Origin: Betaproteobacteria bacterium
Lineage (GTDB): Bacteria; Pseudomonadota; Gammaproteobacteria; Burkholderiales; Rhodocyclaceae
NCBI GenBank assembly: GCA_016705475.1
Contig: JADIYD010000001.1
Location: 1 to 64,000 of the forward strand
Length of the DNA stretch: 64,000 bases
Reading direction: 5' to 3'
In this document: positions 33,276-42,593 of the stretch, one piece after another
How the letters are laid out: the number at the start of each line of letters is the position of its first letter
Position numbering within the stretch: position 1 is the first letter of the stretch
Made by a program: the position numbers and the translations under genes
Notes under the pieces: generated by a model
What the model was told of the DNA's origin: nothing
The model's input: the letters and a program-made list of their open reading frames with translations, nothing else
The model's database searches: none

Positions 33276-35252
33276 TTAGTTGTTCAGGCTGGCGCTGGCG
33301 GATTGAGTCTTCCGTAGCCACTTCAGCATGATCACGAAAAGATGGTCTGGATTGACCGGCTTGGCGATGAAGTCGTTCATGCCGGCATCCAGACAACGCG
33401 TACGGTCCTCGGCAAAGGCATTGGCTGTCATGGCGATGATAGGCGTCTCGGCGAAGCCTGGTATTTCGCGGATGGCTTGCGTGGCGCCCAGACCGTCGAG
33501 TTCAGGCATCTGCATATCCATCAGAATGATGTCGTAGCGCTGCCTGAGCGCCAACTCGAGAGCCTGCACTCCATCCTCGGCGACATCGACGGTGAAATTC
33601 AGGGTCTCACGCAGCAGTTCGAGAGCAACTTCCTGGTTAACCCAGTCATCTTCAGCCACCAGGACACGGCACGTCGAAAATTCTGAACGCAGGGCTTGTT
33701 CAGCTGCAATGCCCGACTGAGGCGTTACTACCGAAACCTTGGCAACAGAATGAGCCACAGGCAGACGGATGGCAAATGTGAATACACTGCCGGAACCCGG
33801 CGTGCTCACCACCTTGATGTCACCACCCATCAGACGAACGAGCCGTTGGCAAATGGGTAACCCGAGCCCCGTACCGCCATATTTTCGGGTTGTCGAGCCA
33901 TCCGCTTGCTCGAATGGGTTGAATATGCGTTCGACCGCTTCCGGTGAAATGCCGATCCCGGTATCCCAGACTGACAGCTCAATCAACAGTGACTCCACAC
34001 CGCCTTCTGCGATACGGGCAACGACCCGGACTTCCCCGCGCGCGGTGAACTTGATGGCGTTGCCGGCCAGATTGAGCAAGATCTGCTGCAGGCGAAGCGG
34101 ATCGCCGACGAGTTGCAGTGCCTTGAGGCGAGCATCAATGTCCAGAATGAAGCGCAGGCGTGCGGATTCGGCGCGGGGCGCCAGCAGGTTGTTCAAGTCG
34201 TCGGTCAGCCCGCCGATTGTGAAGGCAGTCTGTTCGAGCGTCATCTTGTCTGCATCGATTTTCGACAGGTCGAGAATGTCGTTCAGCAACTGCAAAAGAT
34301 GGTTGGCCGCATTGTCGATCTTGCCCAGCTTGTCGATCTGGGAAGGATCCTTGGTGTTGCGCCGGAGCATGTAGGTCATCCCGATGATGGCGTTCATCGG
34401 GGTGCGCAGTTCATGACTCATGTTCGAAAGGAAAGTGCTCTTTGCCCGGCTCGCAGCCTCGGCCGCCTCCTTGGCCAGCGACAGAGCCTGGGTCCGTTCC
34501 TGCACGGTATCTTCGAGGTGATCACGCTGGTCGGCCAGTTGGCCGTCACGCTCGGCGATTTCGGTGAGCATGGTATTGAAGGCGCTGCCCAAATCGCCGA
34601 TTTCGTCGTCAGAATATATCTTTGCCTGACGGGAATAGTCCTTCGATTCGGCAACGTATTGAGCGGTGTCGGTCAGCGACCCCAGCGCGGCCAGAATCGA
34701 TGCCAACATCTGCCTGGCAATGGCGAAGGCGATGATGAAGGAAATGGCCAATGCCAGGAGCGACAGTGTCAGGTTCCAGATAATTGCCCGCCAGACGTCG
34801 TCCAGACTGGCCGAAATGGAAACAGAGCCGACCACATCGTTGTCCGAACGGATAGGGACCGCGACGGTAACCGATGTCCAGTCTGCATAGACAGCACGTT
34901 CGCGATGGGGGGAATCACCAAGCGCAACATGAGCAGGTAGCGGTCTTTTGGCCGCGTCGTAGCGATATTGGAAGTCCGAGGTAATACCGATCAGGCGTAC
35001 GGCCAGTACATCCTTGTGTTCGGCAAAAGAGCTGAGCAGGCGCTTGGCGCCTGTGACATCGCGGAACTCGATGACGGCAGATGCATTGAAAGCGACAACG
35101 TCCGCCATTGCAAGCAGTTCGGTGGTTTTGGCCTGCCGCCGCTGATCGATTTCGCGAACGGCAAAAGTTAGGAAGGAGAGCAATAGGCCGACCCCTAGCG
35201 AGGCTGCAATGGCCAGCGCAATTTTTTTGCGGATGCTCTGGTGCGTATTCAT
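33276..35252 (-). CDS. Hybrid sensor histidine kinase with receiver domain
   Basis: 658 aa from ATG 35252 (MNTHQSIRKKIALAIAA). TM1 about 11-32; extracytoplasmic CHASE8-like region 40-150 (ADVVAFNASAVIEFRD); TM2 about 160-180; HAMP; HisKA with His280 in SNMSHELRTPMNAIIGM; HATPase with NLAGNAIKFT and GGTGLGLPICQRLV; receiver with phospho-Asp579 in IILMDMQMPELDG. The ATG overlaps the natural stop of the upstream YfiR-like gene (ATGA). Because of a frameshift in that gene, an unbroken frame runs from 35798 and could be misread as one 840-aa protein. Confidence 0.92.
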   Translation of the reverse strand: MNTHQSIRKKIALAIAASLGVGLLLSFLTFAVREIDQRRQAKTTELLAMADVVAFNASAVIEFRDVTGAKRLLSSFAEHKDVLAVRLIGITSDFQYRYDAAKRPLPAHVALGDSPHRERAVYADWTSVTVAVPIRSDNDVVGSVSISASLDDVWRAIIWNLTLSLLALAISFIIAFAIARQMLASILAALGSLTDTAQYVAESKDYSRQAKIYSDDEIGDLGSAFNTMLTEIAERDGQLADQRDHLEDTVQERTQALSLAKEAAEAASRAKSTFLSNMSHELRTPMNAIIGMTYMLRRNTKDPSQIDKLGKIDNAANHLLQLLNDILDLSKIDADKMTLEQTAFTIGGLTDDLNNLLAPRAESARLRFILDIDARLKALQLVGDPLRLQQILLNLAGNAIKFTARGEVRVVARIAEGGVESLLIELSVWDTGIGISPEAVERIFNPFEQADGSTTRKYGGTGLGLPICQRLVRLMGGDIKVVSTPGSGSVFTFAIRLPVAHSVAKVSVVTPQSGIAAEQALRSEFSTCRVLVAEDDWVNQEVALELLRETLNFTVDVAEDGVQALELALRQRYDIILMDMQMPELDGLGATQAIREIPGFAETPIIAMTANAFAEDRTRCLDAGMNDFIAKPVNPDHLFVIMLKWLRKTQSASASLNN

Positions 35253-35798
35253 CGTTCGCTTCCAATTACCCTGTTCGCCAGTCGCATCATTTGTGAACTC
35301 GGCGTCAGCCCCTGCCGCGACAAAGTGTCGGCGTTGACAATGAATTGTACGTCCACCACTGCGCAGCAGTTCTATGCCCCCTCCCGAGCGCGCAAATCCA
35401 TCGGCATTGCTGGTGGATAGGATGGGCATGCCCAATGTCCAGCGCAGCACTACGCCGATTCGGGCTTCTTCGACATCCGGAATGTATACCAACTGGCAGT
35501 TGGCCATCTCATCGGGGCTGTTAACCCGGCGAATACGTAGCTCCCTGCCGCCGATAGGGCGCCCTTCATGGCTGCTCAGATAATGCCCCAGCGTATCCCG
35601 GCCAAATAAACAAATGGTTGTAGTGTTCCGGTTATTGGCGGGCCACTCGACATACTTCATGAAATTGACGAGATAGGCGGCTTCCAGCTGTGGTTCGGAA
35701 TTGGGCTGAGCGAAGGAGAGTGGCGTGCAGCCAAGAAGCAAGGCGGTCAGCCAACGCAGCACGCTGATTTGAGGGAAAAGGTTGCCGAGGTTCCGCAC
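35249..35798 (-). pseudogene. YfiR-family (DUF4154) periplasmic protein, frameshifted near 35351-35356
   Basis: Signal peptide then the family opening EAAYLVNFMKYVEWPAN, ICLFGRDTLGHYL and GIGVVLRWTLGMPILSTSN-like core. At FARSGGGIELLRSGG the frame slips. The +1 frame continues VQFIVNADTLSRQGLTPSS, then QMMRLANRVIGSER and TGA, the expected YfiR C-terminus (182 aa corrected). One surplus base in AGTGGTGGACG would explain it. YfiR proteins inhibit a membrane signalling partner; here that is probably the kinase translated from the overlapping ATG. Confidence 0.82.
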
Positions 35799-35800
35799 GA

Positions 35801-37921
35801 TCAGAATTTCCAGCGCGCCGACAGCAGCAGCGAAGGTTCAATGATGACCGGCGTTGCCGGAACGTAATCCGTCACGTACTCGATTCGGCGGGGACCGATC
35901 AGGTTGCGGCCGCTCAGTGCGACTTCGATGTCCTTGTTCAGCTTGATGGCGTAGCGCAAATCGAGCGTCACGTAGCCCGGAACACGGATTGTTGTCGTGT
36001 AGGGAGACAGTGTGCGGTCGATTCCGGACGAGCCACGAATCCAGGCATCGAACTGTTGGCTGGACGAGACATTCCACTGAGAACGCAACGACCCTGTGTG
36101 GCGCGCGGTTGTCCGCTCCTCTTTCAGTCCCTGTGCCTGCGTTGTGGGGTTGGCGGAGTCATCCATGTCAACATGCGTGAACGCATACGAAAGCTGTACT
36201 CGCCAGGTTGGCGCGAGCAGCCAGTCCACGCTGAGCTCGGCCCCGCTCAGCCAGCCGTTGCCCGCGTTATTGCGGTCAAGGTTTTGAAAGGCGATTGGGA
36301 TCGTGTACAACACCTGAACGAACTGGCTTCCCGCTGAGCTCGAGACGATATCCGAATAGCGATACCGGTAGACCGAGAGATCGACGCCCAGCTGCTGGGT
36401 CAGCTGGCTGCGGTATCCCAGTTCTATGCCTTCCATCGTTTCCTGACGCAACGGCTGCGCACCTGGTTGGGCGCGAAGTACGACAGGTGGGGTTACGGAG
36501 GTGGGTGGTATGTACCCAGTCAGCATGGTCACATCGAATTCAGCGCGTGCCGGCATTCGCGGGGCCTTCGAATACTTTGCCCAGAGAGTGTCACGACGTG
36601 TCGGCGTCCACATCAGCGTGGCATTGGGCGAGAAAGTGTTGCCGCCCAGGTTGGTCTGGTCCCAGCGGGCACCAAAACCCAGTTGCAGGGTTTCCTGGAT
36701 CAGCGTCCAGTTGTCATGGATGAAAAAGCCCGTCGTTCGCTGGGCGAATTCTGTCTTGCTGATCTCGAGTACGTATCGGGTCCAGACTTCATCGGATACT
36801 GTCCGGTGGCTTGCTCCCCACAGAAGATCGTGTTCAGCGAAAGCGTAGCGTCCCTGGTAGTCGATATCGAACTGCGTGGAACTTACGCCGAAGGCATCTT
36901 TCAGTTCCAGCGATGAATTAGCGACAGATGCCTGCAACGACGATTCGATTCCCTGTTCGGTAAGCCAGCGATAGCGCCCACCAAGGGTCTGGTTGGCAAT
37001 TTTCTGCGTTAGCGCGACAGGAGTCAGTACGGAAGGATTTAGCGGATTTGGGGTAATTGGGAAACGATCGCCCGCCGAAGAGTTGCCGGCATTGGCCCAG
37101 AAGCTCAAGTCACTGCCGCCGGAAAGGGAACGATCGAGACGGAAATCGACGACCGCATTGGTCAGACTATCTTCGCTGTAGCTATCGTTAGCCAGTTGCA
37201 TCGAGGGTTCTGCATGGCGCCCCTGTGCCGACAACTTCCATGTCGTGTCAGCATTGAGGCTTCCCCCGGCACGGCTGTACAACTGCCCTTGACCATCGGT
37301 ACCCAGCGTCCCTGTGACGAGACCCCCGGATTGAGTGCGGGAATGCCGGCTGATGATGTTGATCACGCCATTTACCGCATTGACGCCCCACATGGCTGCG
37401 CCCGCACCCCGGATAACTTCGATGCGTTCGATGTCTTCAATAGGGATGGGATCGTATTCCCAGATGGTTCCGGAAAAGAATGGATGATAGATGGTGCGCC
37501 CGTCTATCAGTACCTGAAGCTTGTTGGCGAAGCGGCCGTTGAAGCCGCGTGCCGCAACGGCGTAGCGCCCGCTGTCGATTTGTGCAACCTGGATACCCGG
37601 AACCATGCGTAGCACGTCGGGCAAGGCTAGCGCCCCCGAACGGCGGATGTCCTCGGCCGTAACGACAAAGGCAGCGGCAGGAACGTTGCTCAGGCTCTGG
37701 TTGCGCCGGGAAACGGAGGAAATTTCCGTTTTGGTCAGGTCCTCAAGGCTGAGATCGTCATCCTGAACCGCGTGCGCGGGATGCCATGCAAATGCCAAGA
37801 CAGCGGCAGTCGCAGCGCATGATTTTTTCAATCGACCTGAAAATTTACCTTTATGAAACAATGTGTTCAGTGAGGCGCTTGAATGGAGTCGAACTATGCC
37901 ACCACTTTTGTCATAGTTCAA
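35801..37921 (-). CDS. TonB-dependent receptor (FepA/CirA-like)
   Basis: 706 aa. Signal peptide after a long basic N-region (ends WHPAHAVQ, about residue 51; a later start is possible). Plug: LSLEDLTKTEISSVSRR, ALPDVLRMVPGIQVAQI, GVNAVNGVINIISR. Barrel ends LLLSARWKF. This receptor-YfiR-kinase order recurs in proteobacteria and suggests that the receptor signals to, or is regulated with, the kinase. Substrate unknown. Confidence 0.87.
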   Translation of the reverse strand: MNYDKSGGIVRLHSSASLNTLFHKGKFSGRLKKSCAATAAVLAFAWHPAHAVQDDDLSLEDLTKTEISSVSRRNQSLSNVPAAAFVVTAEDIRRSGALALPDVLRMVPGIQVAQIDSGRYAVAARGFNGRFANKLQVLIDGRTIYHPFFSGTIWEYDPIPIEDIERIEVIRGAGAAMWGVNAVNGVINIISRHSRTQSGGLVTGTLGTDGQGQLYSRAGGSLNADTTWKLSAQGRHAEPSMQLANDSYSEDSLTNAVVDFRLDRSLSGGSDLSFWANAGNSSAGDRFPITPNPLNPSVLTPVALTQKIANQTLGGRYRWLTEQGIESSLQASVANSSLELKDAFGVSSTQFDIDYQGRYAFAEHDLLWGASHRTVSDEVWTRYVLEISKTEFAQRTTGFFIHDNWTLIQETLQLGFGARWDQTNLGGNTFSPNATLMWTPTRRDTLWAKYSKAPRMPARAEFDVTMLTGYIPPTSVTPPVVLRAQPGAQPLRQETMEGIELGYRSQLTQQLGVDLSVYRYRYSDIVSSSAGSQFVQVLYTIPIAFQNLDRNNAGNGWLSGAELSVDWLLAPTWRVQLSYAFTHVDMDDSANPTTQAQGLKEERTTARHTGSLRSQWNVSSSQQFDAWIRGSSGIDRTLSPYTTTIRVPGYVTLDLRYAIKLNKDIEVALSGRNLIGPRRIEYVTDYVPATPVIIEPSLLLSARWKF

Positions 37922-37966
37922 TGCGCTGGGTCAATAGACTCGCAGATTGCCCGCTGAGGGCCCATT

Positions 37967-38000
37967 AAAAAAGCTGGCCAGATTTCTCAGGCCAGCTTTT
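37967..38000 (-). terminator. Rho-independent terminator of the Tim44-like gene
   Basis: AAGCTGGCC and GGCCAGCTT arms around a 10-base loop, with TTTTTT on the minus strand after the stem. It lies 18 bases past the stop at 38018. Confidence 0.8.
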
Positions 38001-38017
38001 GATGAAGCAGTGGCGCG

Positions 38018-38899
38018 TTACTGGACCTGTTGAATTCCGGCCAGAACCCAGCCGCGGCTGTTGTCGGTGGGCTTGGACATGTGCCAGATTTCGTCGAAAG
38101 GAGCCGGGGCGGCGCCCTTCTCTTCGCTGATCAGGCCGGTGAAGCGGATGCTGACGATGTAGCGGTTGGCTTCTTCGGCAACATCAAGAACTTCACCGTT
38201 GAGCTGGGCGACATCGGTTTCCTGCTTGGCGCTGCCACGATCGCTCATGCCCATCTTGATCTCGGCGAACATTTCCGGCGAGGTGAATTCGCGGATGTCG
38301 TCCAGATTGCCGGCGTCGTTGGAAGCCTGCAGGCGGATGAAGTTGACCTTGGCGTTTCGCACGAAGCTCTCGACGTCGAAGTCAGCCGGGATATTGCCAC
38401 CACCGGTTGAAGCAACAGCCGGAGCCGCCGTAGCAGCAGAACCGCCAGCCGGGATGAAGTCAGGCTCGCGCGAGGCGTTGGCGCCGTAGTTGGCACCCGC
38501 GCCGGCGTATTGCAACCCGCCTTGCTGAGCCGCAGCTGCCTTCTTGCGCATGAAATAGCCGAAGACCATGACGGCAGCCAAGACCAACAGGCCGATCATC
38601 ATCATGTTGGCCAGTTCTTCGCCGAAACCGAAATGGGAAGCGAGTGCAGCCAGGCCGAGACCGGCGGCCAGGCCAGCCAGCGGGCCCATCCAGGAGCGCT
38701 TGGGTTGGGCAGCGGGAGCGGCAGCACCTGGAGCGGCGGCGGGCGCCTGCTTGGCGGCGGACGGCGGAGCGCTCGGGGTGACCGACTGGCGCTGCATGCC
38801 GGCCGAGCTGCCGCCACCAAGGCGCTTGGCTTCGGCGTCACCGATCTGCAGTGTGAAGCCGAGCACGACTGCTGCGGCCATCAATACGAAATTCTTCAT
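38018..38899 (-). CDS. Tim44-like domain protein
   Basis: 293 aa from ATG 38899 (MKNFVLMAAAVVLGFTLQIGDAEAKRLGGG). Signal/anchor 1-24; Ala/Pro-rich linker (about 45-75); hydrophobic hairpin about 80-140 (MGPLAGLAAGLGLAALAS, MMMIGLLVLAAVMVFGYF); C-terminal Tim44 fold (FLRNAKVNFIRLQ-like, about 185-293). Bacterial Tim44 proteins bind membranes; function is unclear. Monocistronic with its own terminator. Confidence 0.85.
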   Translation of the reverse strand: MKNFVLMAAAVVLGFTLQIGDAEAKRLGGGSSAGMQRQSVTPSAPPSAAKQAPAAAPGAAAPAAQPKRSWMGPLAGLAAGLGLAALASHFGFGEELANMMMIGLLVLAAVMVFGYFMRKKAAAAQQGGLQYAGAGANYGANASREPDFIPAGGSAATAAPAVASTGGGNIPADFDVESFVRNAKVNFIRLQASNDAGNLDDIREFTSPEMFAEIKMGMSDRGSAKQETDVAQLNGEVLDVAEEANRYIVSIRFTGLISEEKGAAPAPFDEIWHMSKPTDNSRGWVLAGIQQVQ

Positions 38900-38999
38900 G
38901 GTTGTCTCCGTGTGGAAAGGTTGCAATCCGTAGTGTAGCTGCTTTCGGTTGCATAAAAACCAGCTTTGATCTGCATGATTGTTCGTAAAATTGGAAGTA

Positions 39000-40283
39000 T
39001 CAGGTGTTCTTGAACAGTCCGGCAACTGCCGCCGGATTCGACGGGAAATAGAAATGGACATACGAAGCGGTCAACCGGTCCTGTCGGTAGATTGCCTCGC
39101 CGTCGCTCCCGTCAGCTTTCTTGGCGCGGGTCAGCGGGGTGAGCGGCGTTTCGCTTTTGGAGTAATGGAAGGTGTGGCCAGAGAGCCTGCCTTCGGGCAA
39201 TTCGACGAATAGTGTGCCGAGCGCGGCGAGTCGCTTTTGCATGACGGATCTGCCCGGTAACAATCCGCCAAAACGATGCGTATTGCCCGCTTTGTCCACG
39301 ACTTCCTCGAAGAGGCTCATCATGCCGCCGCATTCGGCGACGAGGGGTTTGTTAGCGGCAACGTGCATGGTCAGCGCTTTCCAGAGTTCATGGTTATTTG
39401 ACAGTGCTTCGGCATGAAGTTCCGGATAGCCGCCCGGCAACCAGACGGCGTCGCAGTCTGGCAGGGCTTTTCCAGTGACCGGCGAGAAGAATGTCAACTC
39501 GGCACCCAGCGCGCTCAGCGTCTCGAGATTGGCCGGGTAGATGAACCCGTAGGCCGTGTCGCGGGCGATGGCGATGCGCTGGCCGGCGAGCAAGGGTTTG
39601 ATTTCCGGTGCAGGGGCGGCTTCGAAACTGACCGGTTTTGGCAGGTCGACCGCAGCACTTGCCGCCAAGGCGTCGGCCAGGGCATCTAGGCGGGCTTCGA
39701 GATCGGTAATTTCGGCAGCCTGAAGCAGCCCGAGGTGACGTTCGGGCAGGCTATCGCTGCTTTTGGGAAGGGCACCAAACCAGCCCATGCCTGCCGGCAG
39801 GCTGTTGCGGAGTAATTTTATGTGACCTTCGCTCGCCGTGCGATTGGCCAGAACGCCGGCAAACGGCAGGCCGGGCCGGAAGGTGGCGAGGCCGTGGGCT
39901 AGGGCGCCAAAGGTTTGGGCCATGGCCCCGGCATCAATCAGGGCCATGACCGGGATGCCGAAACGGCTGGCAATGTCGGCCGCCGATGGCTGTCCGTCGA
40001 ACAGGCCCATGACGCCTTCGATCAGGATCAGGTCGGATTCCGCGGCCGCACGGGCTAGGCGCCACTTGGCGTCGTCTTCCCCGCACATGCCGAGATCAAG
40101 GTTCAGGCAGGGGCGTCCGCTGGCAAAAGCGTGAATTTGCGGGTCGAGAAAATCAGGGCCGCACTTGAAGACGGTGACGCGCCGACCCTGCCGAGAGTGA
40201 AGCCGGGCGAGTGCAGCGGTAACGGTGGTCTTGCCCTGGCCGGAGGCGGGGGCGGCGATGAGAAGGGCGGGACAGGCGGGCAT
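39000..40283 (-). CDS. cobB: Cobyrinic acid a,c-diamide synthase (CobB/CbiA)
   Basis: 427 aa from ATG 40283 (MPACPALLIAAPASGQGKTT, Walker-A-like SGQGKTTV). DRPTT-type N-domain uses ATP; the C-terminal GATase1 domain has VWLPGGYPELHA and KPLVAECGGMM with the nucleophilic Cys. It amidates the a and c side chains of the corrin ring. Last gene of the cobalamin operon. Confidence 0.93.
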   Translation of the reverse strand: MPACPALLIAAPASGQGKTTVTAALARLHSRQGRRVTVFKCGPDFLDPQIHAFASGRPCLNLDLGMCGEDDAKWRLARAAAESDLILIEGVMGLFDGQPSAADIASRFGIPVMALIDAGAMAQTFGALAHGLATFRPGLPFAGVLANRTASEGHIKLLRNSLPAGMGWFGALPKSSDSLPERHLGLLQAAEITDLEARLDALADALAASAAVDLPKPVSFEAAPAPEIKPLLAGQRIAIARDTAYGFIYPANLETLSALGAELTFFSPVTGKALPDCDAVWLPGGYPELHAEALSNNHELWKALTMHVAANKPLVAECGGMMSLFEEVVDKAGNTHRFGGLLPGRSVMQKRLAALGTLFVELPEGRLSGHTFHYSKSETPLTPLTRAKKADGSDGEAIYRQDRLTASYVHFYFPSNPAAVAGLFKNT

Positions 40284-40294
40284 GGGCAGGATTT

Positions 40295-41917
40295 CTAGGG
40301 TCGTTGGCGGGTGGGTTGGCTGAAGCCTTGTCGGCGATCCCAATCGACGTAGAACAAACGGCTCTGGCTGGCGCTGAACGAGAACAGGCGCTCGCCGCCG
40401 GCGGCGACGACGCTTTCGCCGAGGGTGAAATCGAGCTCTGGTTCGCTTCCGGTACGGTTGTTGACGATGAGCGGCAGGCCGGTTTCGGCGCTGCGTCGCT
40501 CCCAGAGATCGCCCGGCCCCATGCCGTCGACCGGTGGCCAGTTGGCCGGGGCGAGCAGGATGGATGCGCCCTGCTGGCGGTAGCTGGCGGCGGGCTCGGG
40601 CTTGTAGGTGTCGGCACAGATCAGGACGCCAACCGGAATGCCGTCGACGATGAAGGGGGCGCTGCCGGTGCCGGGCGTTGACCAGCTTTCGGGGCCGCCA
40701 TGCACGCGCTGCTTGCGGTAGGCGCCGAGGATAGCGCCCTCGCGGTCGATTACCGCAACGCTGTTGTGCAGCTTGCCGCTCTTCGCATCGCGTTCGGCAA
40801 AGCCGACGAAAAGCGCAACCCGGTTGTCGCGGGCGATGGCGGCCAATGTGCTGATCCAGGCATCGGGAAACGGGGCGATCCAGTTGGTGCCGATGCGGCT
40901 GGCGAAGTTGTAGCCGGTTTCGGCCAGTTCGGGCGTCATGATCCAGTCGGCGCCTTGGCCGACCGCTTCCTGAATGCCAGCCTCGATGCGGGCGCGGTTG
41001 CCGGCGATGTCGCCCGGTATCGCATCGAGATGGAGCAGGGCGAGGCGAAGGGTGTCAGCAGCCTTGGCCGGCGCTTGGGCAGTGGCCGCAAAACGCTTGC
41101 TGCCAGGCAGGAAAAAGCCGTTCTGCTTGCCGAGTGCTTCGAGCACGGCCTGATGGCTGGCCTTGCCGATCAGTTCGCCGATCCGGCTGTGGCCGCCGGT
41201 GTAGGTGGCCTGCGGGCCCTGCGTGCCGGAAACGACGATGATGCTGTCGGTGCCCGTCCCCGTCGCCTGCACCGTCGGGGTGTAAGTGCTCGGTACGTTG
41301 AGATCCTGCAGTGCCGCGGTCTTGCCTTCGGTGACGGTGATCAGGGCGCGCGCCATGGCGGCGTCGGTCAGCCGGATATTGGTCAGCACCATGATGTTGA
41401 TCGTGCCGGCCGGCGTGTGGCCTTCGATGTAGGTGCCGGCGTCGACGCCGGTGCGGATGGCGTTGCTTTTGGCGCCGGCGGTCGCCAGCACGGTGACGGT
41501 CAGCGGGCCGTGGCTTTGGGTGACTACGGCCAGATTGTCGAGGTCGGCGGCCGTGGCCATGCGGGCGAGCGCCGATTTGTCCAGTCGATGCTGGCGGGCG
41601 ATCTCCCCGTGCACATGTTCGGCGTAGGCCTTGCCGCCGCGGCCGTCCTGCCCCATGAAGCGCATGCCTAGCGTTTTCCAGAGCAGCGGGTGGCCGGCAT
41701 GGTTCATTGCCGCGCGGGCCTCGAGCAAGCCATCGGAGGTGGACAGCGTGCGCCGCGCTTCGGGGAAGCTGACGAGGAGGACGTTTTCCCAAAGGCCATC
41801 GCGTTCACCGCGGATGATCTGAGCCTTTGCCTGAATATTGGCCGGGATGTCGATTTCCGCCGCGCAGACAGTAACGGACAGAAAAAGCAGGCAGGCAAAG
41901 CGACAGAGGATGTTCAT
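40295..41917 (-). CDS. Exported adenosylcobinamide amidohydrolase (CbiZ) - nitrilase fusion
   Basis: 540 aa from ATG 41917. Signal peptide 1 to about 20 (CRFACLLFLSVTVCAAE). CbiZ domain about 35-265: LLVSFPEARRTLSTSDGL, VTVLATAGAKSNAIRTG, GTINIMVLTNIRLT, VTEGKTAALQDL. Carbon-nitrogen hydrolase domain about 288-525 with the triad Glu330 (MTPELAE), Lys402 (YRKQRVHGG) and Cys434 (VLICADTY). CbiZ opens the amide linking the lower ligand to the corrin, salvaging other corrinoids to cobyric acid. Export plus a nitrilase partner is unusual; substrate of the second domain is unknown. Confidence 0.82.
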   Translation of the reverse strand: MNILCRFACLLFLSVTVCAAEIDIPANIQAKAQIIRGERDGLWENVLLVSFPEARRTLSTSDGLLEARAAMNHAGHPLLWKTLGMRFMGQDGRGGKAYAEHVHGEIARQHRLDKSALARMATAADLDNLAVVTQSHGPLTVTVLATAGAKSNAIRTGVDAGTYIEGHTPAGTINIMVLTNIRLTDAAMARALITVTEGKTAALQDLNVPSTYTPTVQATGTGTDSIIVVSGTQGPQATYTGGHSRIGELIGKASHQAVLEALGKQNGFFLPGSKRFAATAQAPAKAADTLRLALLHLDAIPGDIAGNRARIEAGIQEAVGQGADWIMTPELAETGYNFASRIGTNWIAPFPDAWISTLAAIARDNRVALFVGFAERDAKSGKLHNSVAVIDREGAILGAYRKQRVHGGPESWSTPGTGSAPFIVDGIPVGVLICADTYKPEPAASYRQQGASILLAPANWPPVDGMGPGDLWERRSAETGLPLIVNNRTGSEPELDFTLGESVVAAGGERLFSFSASQSRLFYVDWDRRQGFSQPTRQRP

Positions 41918-41927
41918 CGACTTGAAC

Positions 41928-42518
41928 TCAGAACTCGAGACCCGGCATGGCCTTGATGCCGGCCTGGAAAGCATGCTTTTCCATGCCGATGTCGCTGACG
42001 GTATCCGCTGCATCGCGCAGGGCCTGCGGCGCGGCGCGACCGGTGATGATGACGTGCTGCATTGCCGGGCGTGACTGCAACTGGGCGATGACGGTCTCCA
42101 GATCAAGCCAGCCGTATTTGAAGGCATAGGTCATTTCGTCGAGGACGACGAGGCCGATTTCCGGGTTGCGCAGGTGGCCGCAGGCGACTTCCCAGGCAGC
42201 CTGGGCGGCCTTGGCGTCGCGCTCCTTGTCCTGCGTTTCCCAGGTGAAGCCCTCTCCGCCGACATGCCAGGCGACGTCAGGCTGCTGGCGGAAGAAGGCT
42301 TCCTCGCCAGTGTCCGAGCGGCCTTTGACGAACTGCACGACGCCGACTTTCAGGCCATGGCCGAGAGCGCGGGCGACGACACCGAAAGCGGCGCTCGACT
42401 TTCCCTTGCCGTTGCCGGTGTTGATGACCAGTACGCCGCGTTCTTCCTGGGCTGCGTCAATCTTGCCGTCGATGACGGCTTTCTTCTTCTGCATGCGTTC
42501 TTCGTGGGTGACGGTCAT
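41928..42518 (-). CDS. cobO: Cob(I)yrinic acid a,c-diamide adenosyltransferase (CobO/BtuR)
   Basis: 196 aa from ATG 42518. P-loop NTGNGKGKSSAAFG; VGVVQFVKG; VVLDEMTYAFKYGWLD; HVIITGRAAPQAL. It adds the adenosyl group to corrinoids, giving the cofactor form needed by the methylmalonyl-CoA mutase encoded 10 kb away. Confidence 0.95.
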   Translation of the reverse strand: MTVTHEERMQKKKAVIDGKIDAAQEERGVLVINTGNGKGKSSAAFGVVARALGHGLKVGVVQFVKGRSDTGEEAFFRQQPDVAWHVGGEGFTWETQDKERDAKAAQAAWEVACGHLRNPEIGLVVLDEMTYAFKYGWLDLETVIAQLQSRPAMQHVIITGRAAPQALRDAADTVSDIGMEKHAFQAGIKAMPGLEF

Positions 42519-42548
42519 GGTTCTCTCGGAAAAAATCGGGTGAAAAGG

Positions 42549-42590
42549 GACTGCTGCGGTCAACCGGAAAAAACGGCCAAAATCGAAAAC
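42549..42590 (+). repeat. Dispersed repeat, copy 12
   Basis: GACTGCTGCGGTCAACCGGA, then AAAAACGGCCAAAATCGAAAA. It fills the 75-base gap between the btuD and cobO coding sequences. Confidence 0.9.
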
Positions 42591-42593
42591 AGC

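Noticed and set aside
33276..35798. Single 840-aa YfiR-kinase fusion protein
   Set aside because: The expected YfiR C-terminus is present in another frame and ends in an ATGA overlap with the kinase start; the fusion is the result of one surplus base.
39061..39090. GCGGTCAACCGGTCC in cobB as a repeat copy
   Set aside because: Only the first part of the core matches and neither A-tract is present.
40295..42127. Longer N-terminus (610 aa) for the CbiZ-nitrilase gene
   Set aside because: The extra 70 residues are antisense to or out of frame with cobO, and a good signal peptide begins at ATG 41917.
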